From contig CBDHDC010000002.1 of assembly GCA_965261195.1 (NCBI GenBank), forward strand, positions 40,680-104,679: a stretch of 64,000 nucleotides of DNA, given 5' to 3'. The stretch is from Bin87 sp965261195 (lineage in GTDB: Bacteria; Chloroflexota; Dehalococcoidia; Lucifugimonadales; UBA3495). The notes under the pieces were generated by a model that was given only the letters and a program-made list of their open reading frames with translations, was not told where the DNA came from and made no database searches. Positions within the stretch are counted from its first letter, which is position 1. Every line of letters starts with the position of its first letter. The position numbers were made by a program, and so were the translations under genes. Below, one piece after another: positions 16,594-24,798 of the stretch.

Positions 16594-16897
16594 GGATTGA
16601 AGGGTTTATGGCGTCTTGCTCGAACATTTCATAAAGTTCTGTAACGAGCTGTTTTTATGTATGTTTCGCAAATTTTGAAAGGTGATTATCAAAATCGGTC
16701 ATGCCGGTTTATCTTGGGTCTTCAATCTTCCTGACCGTATCTGTAAGGTATGGGGATTAAAACTGTACAGTTCTGGATAGTACTTAGCCCTTTTTAATTC
16801 TCCGCGGTTGAGAATACTTCAGGTGCAAGTCATCAGACCCGCCCCCGAGATTTCGGGCTCGCCCGAGTTCCCCCCCGCCTGCAAAGAGTCTTGTGTG
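16594..16897. other. AT-rich non-coding region, possible origin
   Basis: About 300 bp richer in A/T than its surroundings, right after the primase-polymerase gene. It has GCTCG/CGAGC arms around 16618-16650 and the perfect palindrome AACTGTACAGTT at 16761-16772. No gene is seen. Confidence 0.35.
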
Positions 16898-17002
16898 TGC
16901 GTGCGCCTGCTTTGTCCTGCTTTGCTTTGCCCTGCCTTGCCTTTTTTTTGTTCCCGGCCGGGAGTTTCGTTGCCTGTGACGATTTGGAGCTTCGGCCGGT
17001 CC
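16898..17002. repeat. 105-bp direct repeat, copy 1
   Basis: Nearly identical to 17016-17120, period 118 bp. Each copy contains a T-run, the palindromic word CCCGGCCGGG and a GGCCGGTCC end. Only a few bases differ, so the duplication is recent. The palindrome-containing unit resembles a small regulatory or replication repeat. Confidence 0.7.
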
Positions 17003-17015
17003 TGAGTCTCATGTT

Positions 17016-17120
17016 TGCGTGCGCCTGCTTTGTCCTGCTCTGCTTTGCCCTGCCTTGCCTTTTTTTTGTTCCCGGCCGGGAGTTTCGTTGCCTGTGGCGA
17101 TTTGGAGCTTCGGCCGGTCC
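17016..17120. repeat. 105-bp direct repeat, copy 2
   Basis: Second copy of the unit at 16898-17002, same orientation. The two are separated by 13 bases. Confidence 0.7.
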
Positions 17121-17256
17121 CGCCCTGTTTTTCAGCCTTTCAGGGGATTGATCCCCGCTTTTCAAAGGTTTTTACCTTCCTGCCGCACCCCGAAGTCTGG
17201 AGCGTAGCGACGGACGTAGGGGTGCGGCACCAGTGAGCGAAGCGAACGGCTCGGGT

Positions 17257-17392
17257 GGGTCTATCCCCCTGCGTGCGGGGGAATGGGGTGCTGCGTGTCA
17301 ACCGATCGACGGGTCTATCCCCGCGTGTCGCTGGTGTCTGGAGGGTCACGGGGGGCCTGGAAGGGGGTCTATCCCCGCGGGCTTGGGGTCAG
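17257..17392. CRISPR. Decayed CRISPR-like cluster, three units
   Basis: The 12-base word GGGTCTATCCCC starts at 17257, 17311 and 17365, an exact 54-bp period. In the first unit it continues into a hairpin (CCCCC, seven bases, GGGGG) ending GGGGGAAT. This is the layout of a type I-E repeat (TATCCCCGC...GCGGGGAA). Units two and three have lost the right arm. The intervening sequences differ. A 54-bp period is shorter than the usual 60-61 and no cas operon is present. A Cas6e-like gene lies 430 bp away. It is either a remnant array or a short non-CRISPR tandem repeat. Confidence 0.35.
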
Positions 17393-17430
17393 TCGGTGGG
17401 ACGGGGGGTGTCTTCCGGTTCTGGGGATGG

Positions 17431-17918
17431 AGAGTGTTGGGTTTCAGGAATAATGCCCGCTATTTGCCCTCAGATTGTCTGTAGCGGCTTTTTTGGGGCA
17501 AGGATGATGAATGATCCACGTCGGGGGGATAAATCCGTTCAAGGGCCGTTCAGGGGGTAAAAACGGCGCAGCCTGAGCCCTAGTTGTTCTCGAATTCGGG
17601 TGGCGGCGGATCACTGCAGCCGGGTGGCAACTGTACGTCGTGTGGTTGCCGGAACAGGATCATGCCGTAGCCGTAGAGTGTTGGGTTTCAGGAATAATGC
17701 CCGCTATTTGCCCTCAGATTGTCCGTAGCGGCTTTTTTGGGGCAAGGATGATGAATGATCCACGTCGGGGGGATAAATCCGTTCAAGGGCCGTTCAGGGG
17801 GCAAAAACAGCGCAGCCTGAGCCCTAGTTGTTCTCGAATTCGGGTGGCGGCGGATCGCTGCAGCCGGGTGGCAACTGTACGTCGTGTGGTTGCCGGAACA
17901 GGATCATGCCGTAGCCGT
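17431..17918. repeat. 244-bp tandem duplication
   Basis: 17431-17674 and 17675-17918 are direct copies with only about four differences. The unit includes the last codons of the Cas6e-like gene (17824-18219, minus strand) and its downstream sequence, so the 3' end of that gene is present twice, once without the gene body. The event is recent. Confidence 0.85.
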
Positions 17919-18219
17919 AGGCGCGGTGGCGTCCGATGCCGTTGGTGATGAGCTGCTCGAAGCGCTCGGGGTCTTCGACGATGAAGTTGCCGCGGCAGGT
18001 GACGTCGGGGCCGAGAATGGGCGGCGTGCCGAACTTGCGAACGACGGGCACCCGGCGGTAGCTGATGATGCTGAACGTGTAAGGCTCTAGAGAGGCGCCT
18101 TTTTGCTGGTGAAAGTGTCTGTGAAGCCAGCCGCCGTAGGCTTGGTGGCGGTTGTGGTTGGTTTCGGGGATGGTTTCGGGAGGGGATTTTGGTTTGGAAC
18201 GGGTTGGTGTGTGAAACAT
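17824..18219 (-). CDS. Cas6e-like protein, C-terminal half only
   Basis: A 131-residue protein. From about residue 26 it matches the second ferredoxin-like domain of type I-E Cas6e (CasE/Cse3): a helical RHQAYGGWLHRHF segment, strands around FSIISYRRVPVVRK, then GPDVTCRGNFIVEDPERFEQL and the diagnostic glycine-rich loop GIGRHRAYGYGMILF. Cas6e normally has about 200 residues and cuts CRISPR repeat hairpins in pre-crRNA. Here the first domain, which carries the catalytic His in characterised members, is missing and replaced by a short Pro/Lys-rich lead. It could be a remnant or an RNA-binding derivative. No Cascade or Cas3 gene is in the window. The C-terminal tail is Pro/Glu/Asn-rich. ATG 18219 has only a weak ribosome binding site. 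Confidence 0.6.
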   Translation of the reverse strand: MFHTPTRSKPKSPPETIPETNHNRHQAYGGWLHRHFHQQKGASLEPYTFSIISYRRVPVVRKFGTPPILGPDVTCRGNFIVEDPERFEQLITNGIGRHRAYGYGMILFRQPHDVQLPPGCSDPPPPEFENN

Positions 18220-18374
18220 GCCTTATGTTGGCCACGAGCGGAGCGGTGTTCTTGGCGATGCGTAAGCGAAGTGAGTGGCCAAAAGCGAACAGGAATGGGA
18301 CTCTGTCCCTTCTGTTCCTCCTGTTCGCCTCTGTTCGGGTGATTTTCGATCAGTGATAACAAGGGTTTCCGGCC

Positions 18375-18462
18375 GTCATGTTGTAGGGGTAGATCGGTCA
18401 TGTTGTAGGGGTAGATCGGTCATGTTGTAGAGGTAGATCGGTCATGTTGTAGGGGTAGACCG
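18375..18462. repeat. Four 22-bp iterons
   Basis: Four head-to-tail copies starting at 18375, 18397, 18419 and 18441 carry the core TCATGTTGTAGGGGTAGA; the third has one base change and the last diverges at its end. This is the classic look of an iteron plasmid origin bound by a Rep protein. A DnaA-box-like ATTTCCACA lies nearby at about 18488. The array is just beyond the 3' end of the large replication-type gene 18514-20403. Confidence 0.8.
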
Positions 18463-18513
18463 CTGGGCCTAGATAGTTTTCTACAGAGATTTCCACAGGG
18501 CAGCTTCAGCAGA

Positions 18514-20403
18514 TCATGCGGCAGGCTGACCATCAGCCTTGTGCCTTATCTCGAGGATGCGCCAATAATCTTTGTCACACTCGATCATGATACGTTTGGC
18601 CGATTCCAGGCGCCGAATCAACTTATCGGCGTTTTTGCGTTCATGCGAACGGTTGGCCTTGTCGGGCTGTTCCTTGAGGCCGTATGCCAGTCGGCGGCGT
18701 GCTTCGGGATGCAGAGCTGGCACCCTGTCGGCGTGGGGGTGGCGTTCTTCCCCTGCCAGTACCGCTTGCGGGTGGCGCCAATCCCGTTGCGGCGCATTGC
18801 CGGGCTTCCATAACAGCTTGCCTGCCTTGACGAACGGATTATTAGGATGGCCGAGGATGATGTTATCTTTCACATCGACCAAGTACCCTTGCGCGTTCCG
18901 GAGGGCTTTCGGACGGGTGGCGTAGACGCGGAAGCCGCCGTTACGCGCCTTGGTGTCGTCCCACAGGTACGCCAGTGACAGCGATAAGTCGAAAGCCGGG
19001 TCGCTAAACCTGCCATCGGCTACCAGGCCGGGAAAGTACAAGGATGGGCCGCGATCAGATAAATCGGGGACCTCGAGCTGTATTACCGCGCGACTGTCCA
19101 GGTCGCTGGGATTTGGCATACCACGAGCAACAACGGGGCGCCACGTTCGCCCGTCGGGAAGGCGAATTTTTGCCAGGGTGACGGCATCGAAAGCAGCCTC
19201 AAGAGCCTTTGCATGCTTGTTGGGTCTCCAAGCGTCTTCGGCCCATAACAAATTGACCAATTGGCGCAGTGTCGGGCGCCACTCGTAACGGCCGCCGGGT
19301 CGTCGCTGCTCAAGAGGCATGGAGAGCAACGAGTAGATCAGTATCCGCTTGTCGAGGCGTGCGCCGCGACCGAGTTTCAGGGCACCGAAGCCGACCGCGC
19401 TAGCCAGGATCAGGGGCGTTACCGGGGGTAGGTCACTTTTCGTGTCTGCCGTCGGGAACAAGGCCAGTTGCAGCGATTCCGGTTCCTCGACATAGCCTGT
19501 CGTCGGCAAAAGCGCCGGGTCATACAGCGGCTCATCGACGTAAATGGCGGAAGGCGCCGCGTTGAGAAGGCCTTTGGGTACGATGCGGTCCTGTCTTGTC
19601 TCGGGTCTCAGGGCTTCGGGGCGCTGCTGCCACATCATTACCAATGGCACCAGTGGATGCATCGGCCGATCTTCACCGCTGCGTAGCCAAGCAGAATGCA
19701 CGCTTTCGAGGTCAGCAATGCCCATGTTGTCGAAAGCGACATCACTTTCCAACATCTTGTCCACAGAGGCAATTAACCGACGGGGTAGTGAATCGGGTTG
19801 CCCGCTACCACTGACGAGCCATGTGGTGTGGCGTTTCCATATCGCCATGAGAAGCGTATCTGCTGCCGCGCGCGCGTCACTCGGACACTCGTTGTTGACC
19901 CAAGTCGCTAGCGTCTCCATGTTGGGTATCATGTCTGCTGGACTATTTGGCTGGATAAACCGCGCAACTGCTTCCAAAATTGCTGGCGTAGTACTGGCGT
20001 TTTCAAGAGAGCTGGATGGATGGACCATGTCTTTGGGCAGGGTCGCGGCCGGGGCCCGTCGGGTCTGTTTGTGTTTATTCGGCGATTCGCCTGTCGGCGG
20101 CGCGGGAGGCCCTGCCTCTACCGGGGCCAGGTCCGTTTTTTTCAGTCCTTCGGGTAACCCATGCATCCAGTCGTCTTGAGTCTGCCGGTCACGGTGCTCA
20201 TAGTAGTCAGGCGTACCGCTCGGATAAATAATGCGGCGTATCTCCCAATGCTTGTAACCTGCCTTGTTCGTCTTGCAAGCCGTGATGGTGGGTTTCTTGT
20301 CCGTCGATCGATCTATTTCGGCGGGATCAACCCCTAAGTCTGCAGCCACGGTTTCCCGTGCACCCCGTCGAAGCATTTCGCTCAGATCGATTGGCTCCAT
20401 CAT
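18514..20403 (-). CDS. Putative iteron-plasmid replication protein
   Basis: About 629 residues. No catalytic motif was identified. The C-terminal 300 residues contain a helical region (LRQLVNLLWAEDAWRPNKHAKALEAAFDAV) that could form winged-helix-like DNA-binding units, a strand-rich segment after it, and a basic tail. It resembles large plasmid replication proteins encoded with ParA in proteobacteria. The call rests mainly on context: four iterons next to its 3' end and a ParA/partner pair directly upstream on the same strand. ATG 20403 is preferred because GAGAGGTGG precedes it, much as at the next gene; ATG 20430 would add nine residues. Confidence 0.5.
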   Translation of the reverse strand: MMEPIDLSEMLRRGARETVAADLGVDPAEIDRSTDKKPTITACKTNKAGYKHWEIRRIIYPSGTPDYYEHRDRQTQDDWMHGLPEGLKKTDLAPVEAGPPAPPTGESPNKHKQTRRAPAATLPKDMVHPSSSLENASTTPAILEAVARFIQPNSPADMIPNMETLATWVNNECPSDARAAADTLLMAIWKRHTTWLVSGSGQPDSLPRRLIASVDKMLESDVAFDNMGIADLESVHSAWLRSGEDRPMHPLVPLVMMWQQRPEALRPETRQDRIVPKGLLNAAPSAIYVDEPLYDPALLPTTGYVEEPESLQLALFPTADTKSDLPPVTPLILASAVGFGALKLGRGARLDKRILIYSLLSMPLEQRRPGGRYEWRPTLRQLVNLLWAEDAWRPNKHAKALEAAFDAVTLAKIRLPDGRTWRPVVARGMPNPSDLDSRAVIQLEVPDLSDRGPSLYFPGLVADGRFSDPAFDLSLSLAYLWDDTKARNGGFRVYATRPKALRNAQGYLVDVKDNIILGHPNNPFVKAGKLLWKPGNAPQRDWRHPQAVLAGEERHPHADRVPALHPEARRRLAYGLKEQPDKANRSHERKNADKLIRRLESAKRIMIECDKDYWRILEIRHKADGQPAA

Positions 20404-20503
20404 TCCACCTCTCTCGGGCTGTTGATCCATGCCCGTTCACGTTGAACTTCAAGCAAGGGATGCATCAGATAACCGGTTCGTCTAATGATAACGGGATAAC
20501 AGG

Positions 20504-20761
20504 CTATCCTGCTATCCGCTCTTGATACTCGCTCCACATGGCGATGAACAGGTCGGATTTCGAGCCTTTCTTGAATCCGAACCGCTCGCCTGCCTCTTTT
20601 GCGAAGTCGTCGAGGATGTGTTCAGGTACCGAGAACTCGATTTTTGCCTTCTTGGTCGGTTTTTCGCGCGGTGGTGTTTTCAGGTTCGAATTTGTAACGT
20701 CCGGCGTGGGCGGCGTGCCTTTACCGGTGCGTCTGGGTTTCAATTTTGCCACGTCAACCAT
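20504..20761 (-). CDS. Small partition protein (ribbon-helix-helix type)
   Basis: 85 residues: a disordered Pro/Lys/Thr-rich arm of about 40 residues, then a segment that fits a ribbon-helix-helix fold (KIEFSVPEHILDDFAKEAGERFGFKKGSKSDLF). This layout, a flexible arm plus RHH dimer behind a small ParA, matches ParG-type centromere-binding proteins. Its ATG shares one base with the ParA stop (TAATG). The last codons create the word ATAGCAGGATA, which is also the half-site of the inverted repeat upstream of parA. It probably binds that repeat as centromere and operator. Confidence 0.65.
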   Translation of the reverse strand: MVDVAKLKPRRTGKGTPPTPDVTNSNLKTPPREKPTKKAKIEFSVPEHILDDFAKEAGERFGFKKGSKSDLFIAMWSEYQERIAG

Positions 20762-21414
20762 TACGCCACCTCTCTTTCAGCGGCAGTCGCGACGGCATCA
20801 ATAATGCTTTGCGCCATGGCGTCGGCTCGCTTGCGCAGTGTGGGAAATGAGGTTTCGGTGATGGCCTTTCCTTGATCCATGGCCGTCTTGAAGGCCGCAC
20901 GGAATGGAATCTCGCCGTCCAGCACCGTGTATGGGGTTTGCCCAAGGTACTCCCGCGCACCGGCGATCTCTCGTGCTGAGTCCGAGGTGATGCAAAGGGC
21001 AAAGGCTACTTTGTTGGCCGGTATCCCCGCTTTCAGCAGATTGTTGGCGAGAAGCACGGAGGGCTGGAGATCGTCTAAGCCTTCGCTTGTGGGGATGATG
21101 ACCATATCAGCAGCCCCACAGGCCGCTTGTGTTTCCACGGACGAATGCGGGGCGCCGTCGAAGATATAGAGGTCAAAGTTCTGGGCGTCCTGTAGGGCCG
21201 TGTCGACCGAGCGGAAGGCCTCGGCGCGTATCGGCGGCTCCAAGCCGTTTGCCGCCCTTCTCGCGGCCCAACTGACGCTCGTCGTCTGTTGTGTGTCTAG
21301 ATCGGCGATTTTGGTCTGCAGTCCGCCTTTCGTGGCCTCAACGGCTACTATCCGTGCAAGCGTCGATTTCCCCACCCCGCCTTTCTGCGCGACCATGGCG
21401 ATTTTGTAGGTCAT
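20761..21414 (-). CDS. parA: ParA-type partition ATPase
   Basis: 217 residues. The deviant Walker A motif KGGVGKST sits near residue 11, a switch-type aspartate appears in ADLDTQQT, and FDGAPHSS follows as the hydrophobic strand before motif B. Small ParA ATPases pattern on the nucleoid and move plasmid copies bound by a centromere protein. ATG 21414 is chosen over 21435 because GGGAGA lies six bases upstream and MTYKIAMVAQKGG is the usual N-terminus. The inverted repeat at 21433-21476 covers the promoter, so the pair is likely autoregulated. Confidence 0.9.
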   Translation of the reverse strand: MTYKIAMVAQKGGVGKSTLARIVAVEATKGGLQTKIADLDTQQTTSVSWAARRAANGLEPPIRAEAFRSVDTALQDAQNFDLYIFDGAPHSSVETQAACGAADMVIIPTSEGLDDLQPSVLLANNLLKAGIPANKVAFALCITSDSAREIAGAREYLGQTPYTVLDGEIPFRAAFKTAMDQGKAITETSFPTLRKRADAMAQSIIDAVATAAEREVA

Positions 21415-21432
21415 GGCATGTCTCCCTGCTGT

Positions 21433-21476
21433 CATGTTATCCTGCTAACTGGCTATTATGATAGCAGGATAACATG
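21433..21476. promoter_or_regulatory. parA operator / candidate centromere (parS)
   Basis: CATGTTATCCTGCTA (21433-21447) and TAGCAGGATAACATG (21462-21476) are perfect 15-bp inverted repeats around a spacer that contains a CATAAT -10-like word on the parA strand. Half-sites recur at about 21492 and at 20505-20518. Position and symmetry suit an operator and a plasmid centromere. Confidence 0.65.
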
Positions 21477-22136
21477 ATTTCTGCATAGAGGGATAGCAGG
21501 ACTTCAGATGACACGAACACGCGTGCCATGTGGTCGGTATGTGACAGGTCCGATCAATCGCTTGATCCCTTGATCTTGACGGTGTCGTCGAGGAAGGCGG
21601 GCGGCGTGGGCGCTGTTGGCAATCCGTTCATCAGTACAAGAGACCATGACATGGCTTGAGGCTGTATACGCCGCCTACCGGCCCGGACCAGGGGCTTTTT
21701 CGCCACGATTGACTTCGCCAGCCAGTATGGAGTTACGGATATTGAGCCAGACACATCGCCCTGGAATCCAACAGCGCTACGGAGTGGGAGCAGATCTGGA
21801 AGGATGGGACACAGTAGAAGGACGGTGAGAACACGGACGAGTGGTCATAACGCTCTGGAGGGCCAGAACCTGCCTTGGCAAGAGGCCGCAGGCAACAGCC
21901 AAGGTTTTAACCTGAGAAGTGTGATCCGGTCTTTGACCCTGCCTCCTCAGATATCCAACGCCGGACAGAGGAGCTTCGGCCAGCTACGGTACGGGTTCCC
22001 AAGTTTGCTAGGCAAGCACAACACCCCAAGCCTTACGAACTCCGTGAAGAGCCTGTTCCGAAAACGTCATTGATGATATAAGATAAATACGCTATTTTTC
22101 TTACATAAGGAAGGTATAACCAAGAGGCACGATGTC
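21477..22136. other. No gene seen; ends in AT-rich abiE promoter zone
   Basis: About 650 bp with no convincing gene on either strand. The last 70 bp (ATATAAGATAAATACGC, then AAGGAAGG) are AT-rich and probably carry the promoter of the AbiEi gene. Confidence 0.45.
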
Positions 22137-22760
22137 ATGGGCAGTATGGCCGACAAGGTCATGAAACGGGTTGCCGCACATCACCGCGGACGGTGGGTGT
22201 GCTCGCCGAAGGACTTCCTGGACTTGGGAAGCCGGGAGGCCGTTGACCAAACCCTGTTACGCCTCGTCAAGGCGGGGCGGCTGCGCCGGGTTGGTCGCGG
22301 CCTTTACGACATGCCTAGGTTCAGCAAGGTGCTGAAACGTGCAGCGCCGGTCGACCTGGAAGCGGCCATTGCGGCGCTGGCCCGGCGCGACGGTATCCGG
22401 ATCATGCCGGACGGCTTGGTGGCTGCCAATCAGTTGGGTCTCACGAACGCGGTGCCCGCGAAGGTCAGCTTTGTGACCGATGGCCATTCTAGAACGCTCA
22501 AGATCGGCGGCCGCACGGTCCGATTCCGACATGCAGGACCAAGCGTCATGCAGTGGGCGGGGAAACCGGCGGCTCCAGTGGTTCAGGCCCTGAGGTGGCT
22601 TGGCCCCGACGCCGCTACTGACGCGCGGGTCGTTTCGACTTTGAGTCGTCAGCTCCCGGAGCATGTGAAGCGCGATCTGGTGCAGAACGAGCGCAATTTG
22701 CCCGGTTGGGTGCTGCCGCTTGCGCGCAACATCACGAATAGCCAGGCCGTTGCCACATGA
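22137..22760 (+). CDS. abiEi: AbiEi-type antitoxin (DUF6088 family)
   Basis: 207 residues with an N-terminal winged helix-turn-helix (SREAVDQTLLRLVKAGRLRRVGRGLYDMPRF) and a C-terminal domain typical of type IV AbiEi antitoxins. AbiEi represses the operon and counters AbiEii, a nucleotidyltransferase toxin, without a direct toxin complex. The stop overlaps the toxin ATG as ATGA. ATG 22137 is used; ATG 22146 (MADKVM) is also possible. The pair may serve in phage defence or element stability. Confidence 0.85.
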   Translation: MGSMADKVMKRVAAHHRGRWVCSPKDFLDLGSREAVDQTLLRLVKAGRLRRVGRGLYDMPRFSKVLKRAAPVDLEAAIAALARRDGIRIMPDGLVAANQLGLTNAVPAKVSFVTDGHSRTLKIGGRTVRFRHAGPSVMQWAGKPAAPVVQALRWLGPDAATDARVVSTLSRQLPEHVKRDLVQNERNLPGWVLPLARNITNSQAVAT

Positions 22761-23800
22761 ATGGAGATTTCGAATCCTTTCTCTCCCTTTCGACACAAGA
22801 CCGGCGGGACGTCTTCGAAGCGACGGCGAGCCGCCTCGACACGTTACCCCGTTATGTGGAAAAGGACTTTTGGGTCTGTCTCGTCCTCGACGTACTCTAC
22901 AACCGACTGCCTGACCGGCACCTAAAACTGCTCTTCAAGGGCGGCACGTCACTGTCCAAGGCATTCGGACTGATTGAGCGGTTTTCCGAAGACATCGACC
23001 TCGTGGTCAACCGAAATGATCTGGGCTTCGAGGGGGAACGGGATCCGACTGTCGCCAGCAATCTGTCCAACAAGAAACGCGGGGCTCTGTTCGAGGAATT
23101 GCGGGCGGCGTGTAGCGGCTACATTCGCGGCGAATTCAGAACCGCCCTGACCCAACAGATTGACGAGATCGCCGAGGGGTGCCGCATCGGTCCAGAGGAA
23201 GGTGATGTGGATGGACAGACCCTCTTCATCCAGTACCCCACCCTGTATCCGAGCGGCGATATCGCCTATGTGGCGCCGCGCGTGAAGATTGAGGCGGGGG
23301 CTAGGTCAGCACTCCACCCGAGCTCGACCTGTTCCTTATCTCCCTACATCGCCGGTGAGTTGCCCGATTGGTCGTTCGACGTGGGTGGCATCAGTGTGAT
23401 CGCGCCGGAGCGTACCTATTGGGAGAAGCTACTCATTCTGCATGGCGTGTACTGCGGGTACAGGGACGAAGAACGCCTGCCGGCCGACAGGAACCGAATC
23501 TCGCGCCACTACTACGACGTCTCGATGATTACGGCAACCGATGTTGGCAGGTCTGCCTTATCCGATATGGACCTGCTGGACGCAGTCCGGGATCACAACC
23601 TCATTGCCTTCCGGCAGGCCTGGAAGCGGTTCGAAGAGGCCGTCCCCGGATTGGTGAGACTGGTTCCGCAGGCGTACCTGCGTACAGTGATCGAGCGGGA
23701 TTACCGAGCGATGCAGGGCATGATCCTCGGTGACGTGCCCGATTTCGAATGGATCATGGAACAGCTTGAGTGGGCCGAAGCCACGATCAACGAGAACTGA
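22757..23800 (+). CDS. abiEii: AbiEii-type nucleotidyltransferase toxin
   Basis: 347 residues. The nucleotidyltransferase signature is clear: KGGTSLSKAFGLIERFSEDIDLV, which provides the GS-like turn and the two metal-binding aspartates. A later block with EKLLILHG matches the conserved helical lysine region of the AbiEii/AbiGii family. Members transfer nucleotides to tRNA acceptor ends and block growth. Full length for the family. Translationally coupled to abiEi by a four-base overlap. Confidence 0.88.
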   Translation: MNGDFESFLSLSTQDRRDVFEATASRLDTLPRYVEKDFWVCLVLDVLYNRLPDRHLKLLFKGGTSLSKAFGLIERFSEDIDLVVNRNDLGFEGERDPTVASNLSNKKRGALFEELRAACSGYIRGEFRTALTQQIDEIAEGCRIGPEEGDVDGQTLFIQYPTLYPSGDIAYVAPRVKIEAGARSALHPSSTCSLSPYIAGELPDWSFDVGGISVIAPERTYWEKLLILHGVYCGYRDEERLPADRNRISRHYYDVSMITATDVGRSALSDMDLLDAVRDHNLIAFRQAWKRFEEAVPGLVRLVPQAYLRTVIERDYRAMQGMILGDVPDFEWIMEQLEWAEATINEN

Positions 23801-23863
23801 GCTCGACTTTGTACAATTTTGGTCCAGTCAGTGCGTATAACAGACCGCTTGTATCAAGCACTG

Positions 23864-23885
23864 CAGCGATGCCAAGGCATCGCTG
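23864..23885. terminator. Perfect 10-bp palindrome after abiEii
   Basis: CAGCGATGCC and GGCATCGCTG face each other across two bases. It lies 63 bases after the abiEii stop, has no T-run, and may act as a terminator-like hairpin or a recombination-linked site upstream of the resolvase relic. Confidence 0.4.
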
Positions 23886-23978
23886 AACGTCGCCTGCTGC
23901 CTTGGCATACCAGGCGAGCCGGCGTACCGATAGGCCACCCCCCAGGTACAGACCGTGCCTCTTACGGACACCCAGCAG

Positions 23979-24506
23979 ATGACAGCAACCCTGATCGGCT
24001 ACGCCCGTTGTTCCACGGACAAGCAAGACCTGACGGCACAGAGACAGGCACTCGCCGATCTCGGCGTCGCACCGGATCGCATCTACATGGACAAGGGTCT
24101 GGCCGGCACCAACCGCGCCCGGCCCGGCCTGGATCAAGCCATGGCAGCAGTGCGCAAGGGTGACACCCTGGTGGTGCCAAAGCTGGACCGCTTGGCCAGA
24201 TCGGTTCCCGATGCCCGGCACATTGCCGATCAGCTGCAGGCCAAGGGGGTGAAGCTCGCCCAGGGCAGTAATATCCATGACTCCAGCGACCCGATGGGCA
24301 AGATGTTCTTCAATATCTTGGCCACCTTTGCCGAGTTCGAGGCCGACCTCATTCGGATGCGCACGCGTGAAGGGATGGCCATCGCCCGTGCCAAGGGCAA
24401 GTTGCGGGGCAAACAGCCCAAGCTCTCCGAAAAGTAGCAACGGGAACTCTGCCGCATGCACGCCACCGGCGACTATTCTATCAGCGACTTGGCCGAGGTC
24501 TTCGGG
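23979..24506 (+). pseudogene. Serine recombinase, interrupted (copy A)
   Basis: Resolvase/invertase family. The N-terminal catalytic domain is intact: YARCSTDKQD with the Ser nucleophile, then KLDRLARS and the EFEADLIR helix. After KQPKLSEK an in-frame TAG replaces the expected glutamine codon (the second copy at 53718 reads CAG). The helix-turn-helix that should follow starts (RELCRMHATGDYSISDLAEVFG) but is cut at 24506 where a MITE-like element begins. The gene is thus damaged twice. Nucleotide identity to copy B is very high, including about 20 bases upstream of the ATG. Confidence 0.85.
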
Positions 24507-24647
24507 GAGTGCCAAAAAGTGTGGGCGACTGTGGATCTGTGCGTGCGAGGGAAATTCGAGACGTGGCACCCAGGATCGAAGGTGCCTGGGATCGGATGCC
24601 GGAACTGAAACATGCGTCGCCTGAGTGCCCCCCGCTTTTTGGCACTC
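24507..24647. mobile_element. MITE-like element, copy 1 (141 bp)
   Basis: Terminal inverted repeats GAGTGCCAAAAAGTG (left) and CGCTTTTTGGCACTC (right) match over 15 bases with one mismatch. There is no gene inside. A second copy with the same ends and recognisably related interior is at 61612-61753. This copy sits inside the reading frame of the resolvase relic. No obvious target duplication is seen. Confidence 0.7.
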
Positions 24648-24657
24648 TCGGCAGAAT

Positions 24658-24689
24658 GGCGTCATCGCAAGGTTTGTATCCAGAATTAC
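24658..24689 (-). repeat. 32-bp island-boundary repeat, left copy
   Basis: Exact inverted copy of 39732-39763; similarity continues weakly about 30 bases further inward. A third copy with three mismatches is at 54705-54736, downstream of the recombinase relics there. Two of the three copies lie near a decayed serine recombinase, so this may be that recombinase's site or a transposon end. Confidence 0.65.
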
Positions 24690-24798
24690 TTTAAGGCCAC
24701 ATAAGGCTGTCTGGGGCAGGGTGACGTGTTTAACACACTGTATTAAAATATCAAGACAGGAATTGCAGAGTGAACTGACGCCGCCGGAGGACATCTTC

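Noticed and set aside
17257..18219. Functional type I-E CRISPR-Cas locus
   Set aside because: No cas3, cas8, cas11, cas7, cas5, cas1 or cas2 gene; the repeats are decayed and the Cas6e-like protein lacks its first domain.
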